DNA of 45,966 bases from Deltaproteobacteria bacterium HGW-Deltaproteobacteria-3 (GTDB lineage: Bacteria > Desulfobacterota > Desulfobulbia > Desulfobulbales > Desulfurivibrionaceae): NCBI GenBank assembly GCA_002841785.1, contig PHAW01000005.1, positions 1 through 45,966 on the forward strand, read 5' to 3'. The first letter of the stretch is position 1; every line of letters starts with the position of its first letter. Under the pieces are notes generated by a model that made no database searches, was not told the origin of the DNA, and worked only from the letters and a program-made list of their open reading frames with translations. The position numbers and the translations under genes were made by a program. This document shows, piece after piece, positions 1 through 7,268 of this stretch.

Positions 1-75
1 GGCGGCGTAGCCAAGTGGTAAGGCAGTGGTCTGCAAAACCATTATTCAGCGGTTCAAATCCGCTCGCCGCCTCCA
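1..75 (+). tRNA. tRNA-Cys (anticodon GCA)
   Basis: A complete cloverleaf can be drawn. The acceptor stem is GGCGGCG (1-7) paired with CGCCGCC (65-71), followed by discriminator T72 and an encoded CCA at 73-75. The anticodon loop CTGCAAA gives anticodon GCA, which reads UGC/UGU cysteine codons. The T arm is AGCGG, loop TTCAAAT, CCGCT (48-64). The gene begins at the first base of the window, so other tRNA genes could lie just upstream. A strong terminator follows at once, so this is the end of its transcript. Confidence 0.97.
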
Positions 76-87
76 GTAAAAATCAGA

Positions 88-121
88 AAGGGTCAGCCGT
101 ATTCGGCTGACCCTTTTTTTT
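88..121 (+). terminator. Rho-independent terminator after tRNA-Cys
   Basis: A 12-bp perfect stem, AAGGGTCAGCCG (88-99) against CGGCTGACCCTT (104-115), has a 4-nt loop and runs into a T tract. It ends the tRNA transcript and isolates it from the peptide locus downstream. Confidence 0.93.
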
Positions 122-407
122 GTGAATATTCCCCTCATCATCCATGCCAAAAAGGCGATCACTTTTCACCCTAACCCGCCGTCTTGAAAGAATAAACTCC
201 TTGTGTTGCTCCTTATTGTCAGGATATAACGATCTCAGAATAAACAAATCTCCTGATTGGGGCGTGGCAACAGCACCGCTCTCCCTCAGCTTGCCGTTAC
301 CTGCTCAATGTGGGCAGGACCAAATATAAGATGGAACACTGCTGCCTAAGGAAGATACAGGGACACAGAAAAAAATGAGGACTGAACCCGGTGGAAGCAG
401 AGTCGAC
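122..407. other. Non-coding leader region of the peptide locus
   Basis: About 290 bases without a convincing gene. A 61-codon open frame at 144-329 has no ribosome binding site and a low-complexity composition, and I reject it. The stretch is AT-richer than the genes further right and presumably holds the promoter of the peptide/radical SAM locus. I could not identify a confident -35/-10 pair. Confidence 0.4.
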
Positions 408-422
408 ACAGGAGGCATATTT

Positions 423-584
423 ATGCAATGGAATCCAACTGGTAGAAAACCCCTAACCTTAGTGCTTATCCTATTGGTAGGCTTTGCCGTAATGACTGAG
501 CCCGCAATGGCGTGTGAAGGAGAAGAGCAAGAGGCGGCTCTGGAGTTAATCTATCGTTCTCTTATGACTGGATATATGCGATGA
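423..584 (+). CDS. Short exported peptide (signal peptide plus small acidic segment), possibly the 5' half of a frameshifted gene
   Basis: This encodes 53 residues. The start at 423 is chosen because AGGAGG lies just upstream (about 410-415). Residues 8-30 form a typical signal peptide: Arg-Lys, then a Leu/Val-rich core, then an AMA cleavage site before Cys31. The mature part would be only about 23 residues, acidic and helical. The stop overlaps the next start as ATGA (581-584). The next frame continues a plausible helical segment (GRPWEALTRLNELS), so the two may be one secreted protein of about 117 residues split by a single-base frameshift. The alternative is two translationally coupled peptides. 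No known family is recognised. The radical SAM gene about 540 bases downstream suggests a link to peptide modification, by inference only. Confidence 0.55.
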   Translation: MQWNPTGRKPLTLVLILLVGFAVMTEPAMACEGEEQEAALELIYRSLMTGYMR

Positions 585-778
585 TAAGTGGAAGGCCTTG
601 GGAGGCGCTTACCAGGTTGAACGAGCTTTCACAAGAGCAGCAGAACATGTCCGAATCCTGTCAGATATTTATTCAGGATGTTGTTGGTGCCTTGTCTGGA
701 ATATTTTCACCAAAAAACTCCACACCTAGCTGTTATGGCGTAACGTGCTGCGACGGTTCCGGCTGTTATATCAATTAA
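581..778 (+). CDS. Cys-rich small peptide with C-x4-CC-x4-C tail
   Basis: This encodes 65 residues. It starts inside the stop of the preceding peptide (ATGA overlap) and has no clear ribosome binding site of its own. That fits translational coupling, or being the 3' half of a frameshifted exported protein. It has a helical middle (WEALTRLNELSQEQQ) and Cys27. The C-terminal tail has Cys51, Cys56, Cys57 and Cys62 in the pattern C-x4-CC-x4-C, with Gly and Ser between. The tail resembles the C terminus of the 890-1123 peptide (C-x6-CC), which suggests a related peptide or second substrate of the radical SAM enzyme. The family is unknown. Confidence 0.5.
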   Translation: MISGRPWEALTRLNELSQEQQNMSESCQIFIQDVVGALSGIFSPKNSTPSCYGVTCCDGSGCYIN

Positions 779-889
779 CCGCCTAACCCCAAGCCAGCAA
801 ATCGCTTTTATTTTTTATTTGGTTACACATGGCTAATCAACACGTTAGCGGAAAACAATGTGCAAAACAACTAAAGGAGGTGCCAGTCA

Positions 890-1123
890 ATGAAAAGAAA
901 CAGGAGCAAAGAGCTAAGAGAAATTGCCGGTGCTTTAATGAATCGTCCTGAGCTTCTTGACGCAGTAAACGCTGAGATTCAAAAGATGTTTGAGGTGTTG
1001 GGGTTTGCACTCACACCCGAAGAAAAAGCTTTTGTCCTAAAATTTTTGCTAGAAGAACAGAAAAAAGCAAAAAATTTCCAGTTTTGTGCTGGTGATGGTG
1101 CAAGATGCTGCAGTCAACGGTAA
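890..1123 (+). CDS. Candidate RiPP precursor peptide (77 aa, Cys-rich C terminus)
   Basis: A very strong ribosome binding site (AAAGGAGGTG) precedes the ATG. Residues 1-62 are charged and predicted helical (LREIAGALMNRPELL, ALTPEEKAFVLKFLLEE), as expected for a leader peptide. The last 12 residues (CAGDGARCCSQR) carry the only cysteines, C66, C73 and C74, with small residues between them, as expected for a core. The stop overlaps the start of the radical SAM/SPASM gene as TAATG at 1121-1125, so the two are translationally coupled. A short leader-plus-core peptide coupled to a SPASM protein is the classic layout of a radical-SAM RiPP such as a sactipeptide or ranthipeptide. The exact class is not recognisable, and no export or protease gene lies next to it. 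Confidence 0.72.
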   Translation: MKRNRSKELREIAGALMNRPELLDAVNAEIQKMFEVLGFALTPEEKAFVLKFLLEEQKKAKNFQFCAGDGARCCSQR

Positions 1124-2226
1124 TGGAGCAGGAAAAAATAATCGGACATTTCCCTGTCTCGCTGCGGTGGTTTGCTACGAATGATTGCAATCTGAATTGT
1201 AGTCATTGCTTTTTTCGGAATGGAAATCTACACTCGTCATCAACCATGTCGGGCCAGAAATTTCTCGACATGGTTGATCACACTCAATCTGTCAGGAAAA
1301 TTAGTGCCATACAGATTTTGGGTGGAGAGCCATTTATCAGGGAAGACCTCATGCAAATCCTTCGGGGACTTAGCAAGAGGAAAATCCAGGTTAGCATTAT
1401 TACCAATGGCACTATTATTCCTAATGAATTCTACAACTGCATTGACAAATTATCTGTTTCTGAATTGGTGTTCAGCATAGATGGCTCATGCGAAACGACA
1501 TATTCCAAGATTCGCGGCAGCAATCACTTTAACGATGTAATATCAAATCTTTTAAGATATAGAGAGGTTAAACCAAAAAAATCAAATTTAAAAGTAAACT
1601 ATGTGCTGACTAAAATTAATTCTTCTTCCCCAGAGGAGATAGTAGCTTTTTTTAATAATATGTCCATCGATGTTCTTTCCTTCAATTTTTTTGAGGAAAG
1701 AGGGAATGGCGCCATTAACAAAAAAACATTACGTATTTCAGATAAGGAGAAACTTGACTTCGTTGAATCAGTCTATAAGTACAGACCAAAGGGAAAGACC
1801 AAGATCCAGTTCCCCTTACATCCATTAGTACTGAAGTATCTAAGCCTAAAGTACAAATTTTCGGCTCCCATGGAATTCAGAGGTTGTACGGCAATTGTGA
1901 AGGAAATATTGATACTCGCCGATGGACGGATAAGCCCATGTGCGTCATTTATCAACAAAAAATGGGTTCAAAAAGCGCTTGGTTTCTCCCTGCTTTCCGT
2001 CCATGACAAAAGGCTTCCAGGCATTCTTATGTCGCCTGAGTACGATCTCTTTATAAAAAACAGGTTTCCAAAATCTTACAAAAATTACTACCCGTGCCAG
2101 TCATGTGAGTATCTCGGAAACTGGTGTAATCCATGTTTTTTTGAATCCTATTGCGGGCGCCCTTTTGTTGCCGACTTGTGCAAAGAAGTTCTCAGGCGAA
2201 TGCCTTCTTTGATCAGAAAATCGTGA
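1123..2226 (+). CDS. Radical SAM/SPASM peptide maturase
   Basis: This encodes 367 residues from ATG 1123; an in-frame ATG at 1105 inside the precursor gene is the alternative. The radical SAM motif CNLNCSHC (C-x3-C-x2-C, residues 22-29) binds the SAM-cleaving [4Fe-4S] cluster, and GGEP follows at about residue 73. The C-terminal quarter carries a SPASM pattern: C-x12-G-x4-C near residues 251-269, then CQSC, C-x2-C and a final Cys near residue 345, for auxiliary Fe-S clusters. Such enzymes install thioether or C-C crosslinks in ribosomal peptides. The 1-nt overlap with the 77-residue peptide makes that its likely substrate. The gene is clearly AT-richer than the rest of the window, a sign of horizontal acquisition. 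The chemistry and product are unknown. Confidence 0.88.
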   Translation: MEQEKIIGHFPVSLRWFATNDCNLNCSHCFFRNGNLHSSSTMSGQKFLDMVDHTQSVRKISAIQILGGEPFIREDLMQILRGLSKRKIQVSIITNGTIIPNEFYNCIDKLSVSELVFSIDGSCETTYSKIRGSNHFNDVISNLLRYREVKPKKSNLKVNYVLTKINSSSPEEIVAFFNNMSIDVLSFNFFEERGNGAINKKTLRISDKEKLDFVESVYKYRPKGKTKIQFPLHPLVLKYLSLKYKFSAPMEFRGCTAIVKEILILADGRISPCASFINKKWVQKALGFSLLSVHDKRLPGILMSPEYDLFIKNRFPKSYKNYYPCQSCEYLGNWCNPCFFESYCGRPFVADLCKEVLRRMPSLIRKS

Positions 2227-2319
2227 ATGGAAACCGGAAAAGAGGAACGGAGCCCGATTTCTTGCGAGTGGATTGAGAAAAAAATTGCCTGTAATCGCCG
2301 CATGCCATGGAGGTGTTTT

Positions 2320-2482
2320 ATGACCATGATCGAGATCAAAGACGTCCTTCTCTGGTGCGCAGGGCTCAACTACGCAGTTCTACTCCTCTGGTCCGGGGCA
2401 TTATGCGGGTCTTGCTGCGTACAAAATTGGCATAATCCTGCTCAACCTTGTGCCATGGCTTGCGCTCTGTTTAATTTCTTGA
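2320..2482 (+). pseudogene. Internally deleted DUF6868-type small membrane protein gene
   Basis: ATG 2320 has a good ribosome binding site (GGAGGTG) and encodes MTMIEIKDVLLWCAGLNYAV plus LLLW, the first helix of DUF6868-like small membrane proteins. From about 2399 a different frame encodes HYAGLAAYKIGIILLNLVPW and LALCLIS before a TGA at 2480-2482, which matches the C-terminal helix of the same family. The middle section (roughly 30 residues in my recollection of the family) is missing and the two halves are out of frame. The gene therefore appears broken by an internal deletion. The family assignment is by pattern from memory. Confidence 0.68.
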
Positions 2483-2524
2483 CGCGGGAAATGGCGACGG
2501 CGCCCGGCCAACCAACGATAGAAC

Positions 2525-2947
2525 TTACTCGCAGTTGCCCACCACGCAGGAATATTCCCCGCCCTCCAAGACAAGACGCGCCGTGCCGCCCTTGTCCCAG
2601 ATCATGATGTTTTCCCCTTCATATCGGGCACCGGAAGCGGAAAGAGCCTGCGCCAAGCGGTACCTTTTGCCCTGCGCCAGAATGGAAGCACCACCGCCGG
2701 GGTAGTACTCGACCATGATTTTTCCGAGCCCGGCACAGTCATAGCAGGCCGTGACCGTCTCCTCCGGGCGACACGGTTCTTCCCATGCCCGGATGCATTT
2801 TTGCTTTGCCTCGCACCAGGTATACCCCGCCGAACCGATACAGCCATGGGCATCCCTGTCGCTACCGAGAAGCCCTGCCGTGCTTCCGGCGCAGCCACCC
2901 AACACGAGGACAACGAAAAACAAGAGGGGCAAAATCCGTAGTTCCAT
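2525..2947 (-). CDS. Lipoprotein with MliC-like (C-type lysozyme inhibitor) domain
   Basis: This encodes 140 residues. The ATG at 2947 is preferred over an upstream GTG because AAAGG sits eight bases before it. It has a lipoprotein signal peptide with lipobox LGGC. A Cys-rich segment (HGCIGSAGYTWC, then KCIRAWEEPC) resembles the small peptidase-inhibitor-like motif often found in proteobacterial envelope proteins. The C-terminal half (ACYDC to the closing YSCVVGNC) contains SASGARYEGENIMIWDKGG, the conserved core of MliC/PliC periplasmic inhibitors of C-type lysozyme. The likely role is an outer-membrane-anchored inhibitor protecting peptidoglycan. It is transcribed towards the DUF6868 remnant and is probably monocistronic. 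Confidence 0.78.
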   Translation of the reverse strand: MELRILPLLFFVVLVLGGCAGSTAGLLGSDRDAHGCIGSAGYTWCEAKQKCIRAWEEPCRPEETVTACYDCAGLGKIMVEYYPGGGASILAQGKRYRLAQALSASGARYEGENIMIWDKGGTARLVLEGGEYSCVVGNCE

Positions 2948-3081
2948 CACAAACACCTTTGCCGGAAAGTTATGGTTAACTGACTGATTTCATGAGACAA
3001 GAGGCAAGTCCGGGCAAAAACGAGAAGACATGCTCCCATCATTACACGCACCCACCTAAGCTCACGCGCACCCTGCGCTCC

Positions 3082-3957
3082 TCATCCTCCCTCCTCACCA
3101 TTCTTTCCCTCGGCAGCAGGGGCCTCGGGCTTGAGGCTGCCAAAGGCCAAGGCATACTGCCGGGTGAACTCCGCGCCCAGAAAAAAAATCTGCGCCGAAT
3201 AGTAGACCCACAGCAGCAAGGCGATCAACGATCCGGCCGCGCCGAAGCTGGAAGCCACTCCGGTCTTGCTCAGATACAGGCCGACCGCGTACTTGCCGAG
3301 GCCGAACAAAACCGCCGTGACCACCGCGCCGACACAAACATCGCGCCAGGAGGGGGGCGCTTCCGGCAGCATCTTGTAGATCACCGCGAACAGCGAGGCG
3401 GTGATGCCGAAGGAGAAGATCGAGGCCAAGAGGGAGAAAACCGGGGCGGACCTGCTCCAGATCCCCCCCACGAAATTGGCAAGCACGGCAAGCGCCGCAC
3501 CGCCGACAAGGGAGACAAGCAGCAAAAAGGTGAGGACCATCACCAAGCCGAAGGCGAGCAATCTGGAGCGCAGGAGAACCACAAAAACGGGATGCCGCGC
3601 CGGCGGCACACCCCATATTTCATCCAGGCTCTCTTTGAGTTCGGCAAAGACGCTGGTGGCGACGACCAGCAGAATGACACTGGCCGCAATGCTTGCAAGC
3701 CGGCCGGAAACTGGATCCCGGGCCGCGGACAAAAACGCCTGGATCGCCCGGGTACCATTGGGTCCGACCGTTTTCGGAAGCTGGGCGATGATTTCTCCCT
3801 GGGCCGCTTCGGCGCCGAAGAAATACCCGGCCACGGCGATGGCCAGCATCAGGATGGGGGCCATGGAGAACAGGGCGTAAAAGGCCAGAGCCGCGCCCTT
3901 GCTGGCGCCGCGGTGGTCGATCCAGGCCTGTAATGATGCGAGCAGAACTTTTTTCAT
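3082..3957 (-). CDS. YihY/BrkB family inner-membrane protein
   Basis: This encodes 291 residues from ATG 3957 with GGGAGG upstream; a GTG 21 bases earlier is less likely. It has about six hydrophobic segments. The family signature near the N terminus (GASKGAALAFYALFSMAPIL) and the C-terminal GVASSFGAAGSLIALLLWVYYSAQIFFLGAEFTRQYA region identify YihY/virulence factor BrkB. The molecular function of this family is unsettled: it was once mistaken for RNase BN and is now usually described as a putative transporter. The tail is short and charged (EGKNGEEGG). It diverges from the DUF6178 gene across a roughly 230-base gap. Confidence 0.92.
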   Translation of the reverse strand: MKKVLLASLQAWIDHRGASKGAALAFYALFSMAPILMLAIAVAGYFFGAEAAQGEIIAQLPKTVGPNGTRAIQAFLSAARDPVSGRLASIAASVILLVVATSVFAELKESLDEIWGVPPARHPVFVVLLRSRLLAFGLVMVLTFLLLVSLVGGAALAVLANFVGGIWSRSAPVFSLLASIFSFGITASLFAVIYKMLPEAPPSWRDVCVGAVVTAVLFGLGKYAVGLYLSKTGVASSFGAAGSLIALLLWVYYSAQIFFLGAEFTRQYALAFGSLKPEAPAAEGKNGEEGG

Positions 3958-4185
3958 GCGCCTCCCGGTGGTGACCACTCTAAAATAACCGGGGAAAAAT
4001 GCATTGATTTTCCCTGGTCCGTGCTTAGTTTTAACGCGGCTGACAGAGTATCCGGCACAGTGGCCTCAAAAATAAAAATGCCCGGCCGACCTTCTTGCAG
4101 TATGGTACAGATGTTCAATTCCGGCTTTGCGACACACTTCCCCGGACGGCAATCCCTTTCACAGACCCTCAACGGACACATACAC

Positions 4186-5526
4186 ATGAGCGACAGCAAC
4201 ATCATCGAACTCACCCCCTTTCGCGCCGGTCTGGCCCGCGCCCTGACCCGCCGGGGCGAACGGCTTCTGGCTGCCGCCGATCTGGCCGAGGAGGTCGCAG
4301 CCCTGGAACCTCTCGAAGCATACTACATCGTCCGGGAGTTGGGAATGGATCAAGCCCTGCCCATCCTCCGGGAGCTGGACCACGAACAGATGCAGGCCTG
4401 CCTGGATCTGGACTGCTGGAACCGCTATGATTTCTCCGCCGAAAATTTTGAGGAATGGCTGGCGCCCTTTGCTGCCGTCGACGCGGAAACCCTGGCCCAG
4501 ACCTTCCTCTCCCTGGATTATGTGCTCCAGCTCCTCTTCCTGACCAAGAACGTCACGGTGTACGACCCGGATACGGATCAGGTGGAGCCGGAGGACGAGG
4601 AACGCGAGACCACGGCCAGGGCCATGACCCCGGACGGCTTCTATCTGCTTGAGCTGAAGAATCCCGACCTGGCATTCAAGGTCCACCCCTTTGCCCTGCT
4701 GGATGCCATGTACCAATACGACCCAACCGCAACGCACCGGCTGCTGAGCGAGGTCCGAGTGGACCTGCCCACCCAGATCGAGGAGGAAGCCCTGCGCTTC
4801 CGCAGCGGCCGCATGGAGGATCTGGGCTTTGCCACCCCGGTCGAGGCAACCGCTCTTTTTTCCAAACCGCCCAGCCGTCAACCCATGCCCAGGCCCCAGG
4901 AGCCGCTGGACAGCGCGGTCACCCGCCTGCCCTCGGTGTATGCCGCGCCCTTGCTCGAAACCACCCTGCTGCAGCAAGCTCTCTCCCTGGTTACCGACCC
5001 AAAAAACCTCTCCCGCCTCCAGCAGGAACTGGTCTGGACCATCAACAGCGCGATCATGGCCTACGGGGAAAAGCCGCAGGATATCGAACACATCACCGCC
5101 ATTGTCACCCGGGTGCGGGATACCATCTCGCTGGGGTTGGAGTCCCTGCTGGCCCAAGGGGAACCGCCCTGCCAACCGGACGAGGCCCAAGCCGCCGCCA
5201 AGGCAGCCGAGCTGCTGGAGGTCTGGCCCATGAGCGATCTCTTCCGGCACGGCTATGGCGCGACCATGGTCCTGCAGGAAGCGGTGCGGCAGGCCCTGGC
5301 CGAGCCCGGCTTCGCGACCTGGTACAATCTGCCGGACACCGAACAGTCGGATGAACCGGCGGACCGGCAGGAGCGCGCCTTTGTCGCCGCCCTCCTGGGC
5401 CGTCACCCCCTGCGCGGCGGTTTTGATCCGGGCAACGCCGAGACGGTAAGGGCCTTTGCCGGCCTTGCCGAGATCGCGGCGGCCCAGGCCCGGCTAAAAC
5501 GGCTTGTTGGACACTTTAAAGGGTAA
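4186..5526 (+). CDS. DUF6178 family protein
   Basis: This encodes 446 residues from ATG 4186. The open frame extends further upstream, but composition and the MSDSNIIELTPFRAG start favour 4186. The N-terminal part (EPLEAYYIVRELGMDQALPILRELDHEQMQACLDLDCW) is the repeated helical pattern of DUF6178, a family seen mainly in Deltaproteobacteria with no assigned reaction. It is soluble, acidic and helical, with no signal peptide or obvious catalytic motif. The operon context gives no clue: it stands alone and is followed by a terminator-like hairpin. Confidence 0.8.
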   Translation: MSDSNIIELTPFRAGLARALTRRGERLLAAADLAEEVAALEPLEAYYIVRELGMDQALPILRELDHEQMQACLDLDCWNRYDFSAENFEEWLAPFAAVDAETLAQTFLSLDYVLQLLFLTKNVTVYDPDTDQVEPEDEERETTARAMTPDGFYLLELKNPDLAFKVHPFALLDAMYQYDPTATHRLLSEVRVDLPTQIEEEALRFRSGRMEDLGFATPVEATALFSKPPSRQPMPRPQEPLDSAVTRLPSVYAAPLLETTLLQQALSLVTDPKNLSRLQQELVWTINSAIMAYGEKPQDIEHITAIVTRVRDTISLGLESLLAQGEPPCQPDEAQAAAKAAELLEVWPMSDLFRHGYGATMVLQEAVRQALAEPGFATWYNLPDTEQSDEPADRQERAFVAALLGRHPLRGGFDPGNAETVRAFAGLAEIAAAQARLKRLVGHFKG

Positions 5527-5535
5527 AACGGAACC

Positions 5536-5566
5536 GGACCCCGGTTTTCACCGGGGCGACGTTTTT
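5536..5566 (+). terminator. Probable terminator of the DUF6178 gene
   Basis: CCCCGG (5539-5544) pairs with CCGGGG (5551-5556) around a 6-nt loop, with a short T run at 5562-5566. It lies directly after the stop at 5526. The T tract is modest, so this is a moderate call. Confidence 0.5.
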
Positions 5567-5623
5567 GGGAGACCACTCCAGTTGATGATCTCACCGCAAC
5601 TCGGAAGTTGATTCAAACAAGTG

Positions 5624-5659
5624 CTTCGACAGGCTCAGCTCAGGAGAGCCCTGTCGAAG
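5624..5659. repeat. REP-like inverted repeat (CTTCGACAGG / CCTGTCGAAG)
   Basis: Perfect 10-bp arms, CTTCGACAGG (5624-5633) and CCTGTCGAAG (5650-5659), surround CTCAGCTCAGG. The sequence closely resembles the CTTCGACAGGCTCAG interspersed repeat seen in many bacterial genomes. It sits nine bases past the stop of the lipoprotein gene on the minus strand, where a hairpin could protect the mRNA 3' end. It has no good T tract, so it is not a standard terminator. Confidence 0.65.
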
Positions 5660-5667
5660 GGCTGTTG

Positions 5668-6294
5668 TTATAAGTTCCCCAGCTCCAGCGTCAATGCCTG
5701 GGCAATCTCCCGGCAAAAACTCCCCAACGCCGCGTTCAGGGCTGCAACCTTCCCTTCCTGATCCCGGCTTGCCGCCGGAGCCGAATGACTGCTCCGTTTT
5801 TCCGGCAGCACGATTGCGCCGTCCTTCCCCTTGACCGACCACAGGGCAACCAACCGGGCGGCCCCGTCGCTTTCGTTCTCAAAGTGAAGCACTTGAACCA
5901 TCACCTGGTAATCCGCGGTTCTGAAAACAGGCCAGGGGTGGAGCAGGATTCGGTCGGTGCCCAGCAGGGCCGAGAGGTTTTCCCCCACCACCCTGGGGAT
6001 GTTTTCACCGAGCGGCTCGGCCCAGCGGTGGCTGTCTGACAGGTGCAGCCGGTTGGGCGTCATTCGGGTGACCAACTGGGGCCGGTCAAGGTATTCCGGC
6101 AGCCGCACCGGGCCGATGCCGAGCACCATCTTGCCCGCCTCGACAGAGACCGGGGTGTTCCTCCTGGCAATGTCCAAGGGTGAGAGCTGGTAATAACTGA
6201 CCGGGGCAGACGTGCGGACGCAGCCAGCCAGCAGCGAAGCGCCGATGAGAAAAACCAGGAGGCTGCCCTGCCATGTGCCGGGTATGTTTTTCAT
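5668..6294 (-). CDS. PqiC/YmbA-type ABC transport auxiliary lipoprotein
   Basis: This encodes 208 residues with a lipoprotein signal and lipobox LLAGC (Cys25). The mature part begins with SYYQLSPLD, then GIGPVRLPEYLDRPQLVTR and the RLHLSDSHRWAEPLGENIPRVVGENLSALLG motif. These are diagnostic of the ABC-type transport auxiliary lipoprotein (PqiC/YmbA) family, which anchors in the outer membrane and works with MCE proteins in lipid traffic. The start overlaps the end of the MCE gene by 4 nt (ATGA). It is the last gene of the operon. It replaces MlaC/MlaA-like partners here, so the system is closer to a Pqi or Mla hybrid. Confidence 0.9.
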   Translation of the reverse strand: MKNIPGTWQGSLLVFLIGASLLAGCVRTSAPVSYYQLSPLDIARRNTPVSVEAGKMVLGIGPVRLPEYLDRPQLVTRMTPNRLHLSDSHRWAEPLGENIPRVVGENLSALLGTDRILLHPWPVFRTADYQVMVQVLHFENESDGAARLVALWSVKGKDGAIVLPEKRSSHSAPAASRDQEGKVAALNAALGSFCREIAQALTLELGNL

Positions 6295-7268
6295 TTTCCT
6301 TCCCCTTGAATCCGTTTTCCCTGCACAACAGCCTCGGGCTGCTGCTCCAGGGTTTCCGCCAAAAGCCGCAAAGCACGGGCCGCACGGCTGATTTCCCGGA
6401 GCGCCGTATCAAGATGCTGTACGGTGGGCGACTCTTCCCCGGCCAGCTCTTGCAATGCCTGCGCCGTCTTGGCCAGTTCCTCTCCGGCCTTGCCCAAGGT
6501 CACAACCACGGGGGAACCGGCCTCGGCCACCCCGCCGATCTTGACCATCGCCGCCTGTGCCGCCTCAAGCGCCTTGCGCATCTCGGCAAGCACCGGATCG
6601 CCATCGCGGTCGAGCTTGGCGCTTAAAGATTGCAGGTGCGCCAGCGTCGTCTCCAGCCGCACCGGAATCATCTTCGTTGCCTCCGAGGAAAGAATTGCGT
6701 TGAGCGATCGGCTGATCGCGGCAAGATCGGTGAGGAAATCCTCCATGGGAAACCCCTCCAGCGTGGTGGTAAACTCTTCCACCGCCGTCGGAATGGTGGG
6801 AATTTCGCTCTCCTCCGAGTCGCCGGCGATGAAGCGGGCCGGTTTGTCGGGATGAAAATCCAAATCGACGTAGAGCTGACCGGTGAGCAGACTCTGCATC
6901 TTGAGCTGGGCGCGCAACCCCTGCTCCACCAACTGCCGGAGGATGTCGCGGTCCTGCAGATCGACCTGATCACCGCGGAGGGATTGAACCATGTTGGCTT
7001 CGACCTCAATGATGACCGGCACCATGAAACGGCGGCTTTCCGCATCCAACCCGAGCTGAATGCGCTTGACCGTACCCACCTTTACCCCGAGAAAAACCAC
7101 CGGCGCCCCTACTTGCAGCCCTTGGGCCGCGCCTTCAAAATAGAGGACATGCTGGCGCCGTTCCTGAAACCACTTCCCCCCGGCCAGAAGCATGGTGGTC
7201 ACAATTCCGAGGATGACGGCGCCGAGCACAAAGGCCCCGATAAGCGTTGGGTTTGCTTGCTTGCTCAT
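6291..7268 (-). CDS. mlaD: MCE/MlaD family substrate-binding protein
   Basis: This encodes 325 residues. One N-terminal transmembrane helix (about residues 8-28, LIGAFVLGAVILGIVTTMLL) anchors a single MCE domain (LYFEGAAQGLQVGAPVVFLGVKVGTVKRIQL). A long helical C-terminal part follows (residues about 170-315, rich in Ala/Leu/Glu) that could form a tunnel or needle. This is longer than enterobacterial MlaD (about 180 residues) and resembles single-MCE proteins of other phyla. It carries lipid between inner and outer membranes with the ATPase and permease encoded upstream. Both ends overlap neighbours by 4 nt. Confidence 0.92.
   Translation of the reverse strand: MSKQANPTLIGAFVLGAVILGIVTTMLLAGGKWFQERRQHVLYFEGAAQGLQVGAPVVFLGVKVGTVKRIQLGLDAESRRFMVPVIIEVEANMVQSLRGDQVDLQDRDILRQLVEQGLRAQLKMQSLLTGQLYVDLDFHPDKPARFIAGDSEESEIPTIPTAVEEFTTTLEGFPMEDFLTDLAAISRSLNAILSSEATKMIPVRLETTLAHLQSLSAKLDRDGDPVLAEMRKALEAAQAAMVKIGGVAEAGSPVVVTLGKAGEELAKTAQALQELAGEESPTVQHLDTALREISRAARALRLLAETLEQQPEAVVQGKRIQGEGK

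Noticed and set aside
144-329. 61-codon plus-strand open frame after the tRNA terminator
   Set aside because: No ribosome binding site, no family resemblance, unusual composition.
2992-3933. Long plus-strand open frame opposite the BrkB gene
   Set aside because: Antisense shadow in GC-rich DNA; low-complexity Gly/Arg/Gln-rich product; BrkB is clear on the other strand.
4159-5406. 415-residue minus-strand open frame opposite the DUF6178 gene
   Set aside because: Shadow of the DUF6178 gene; no family features.
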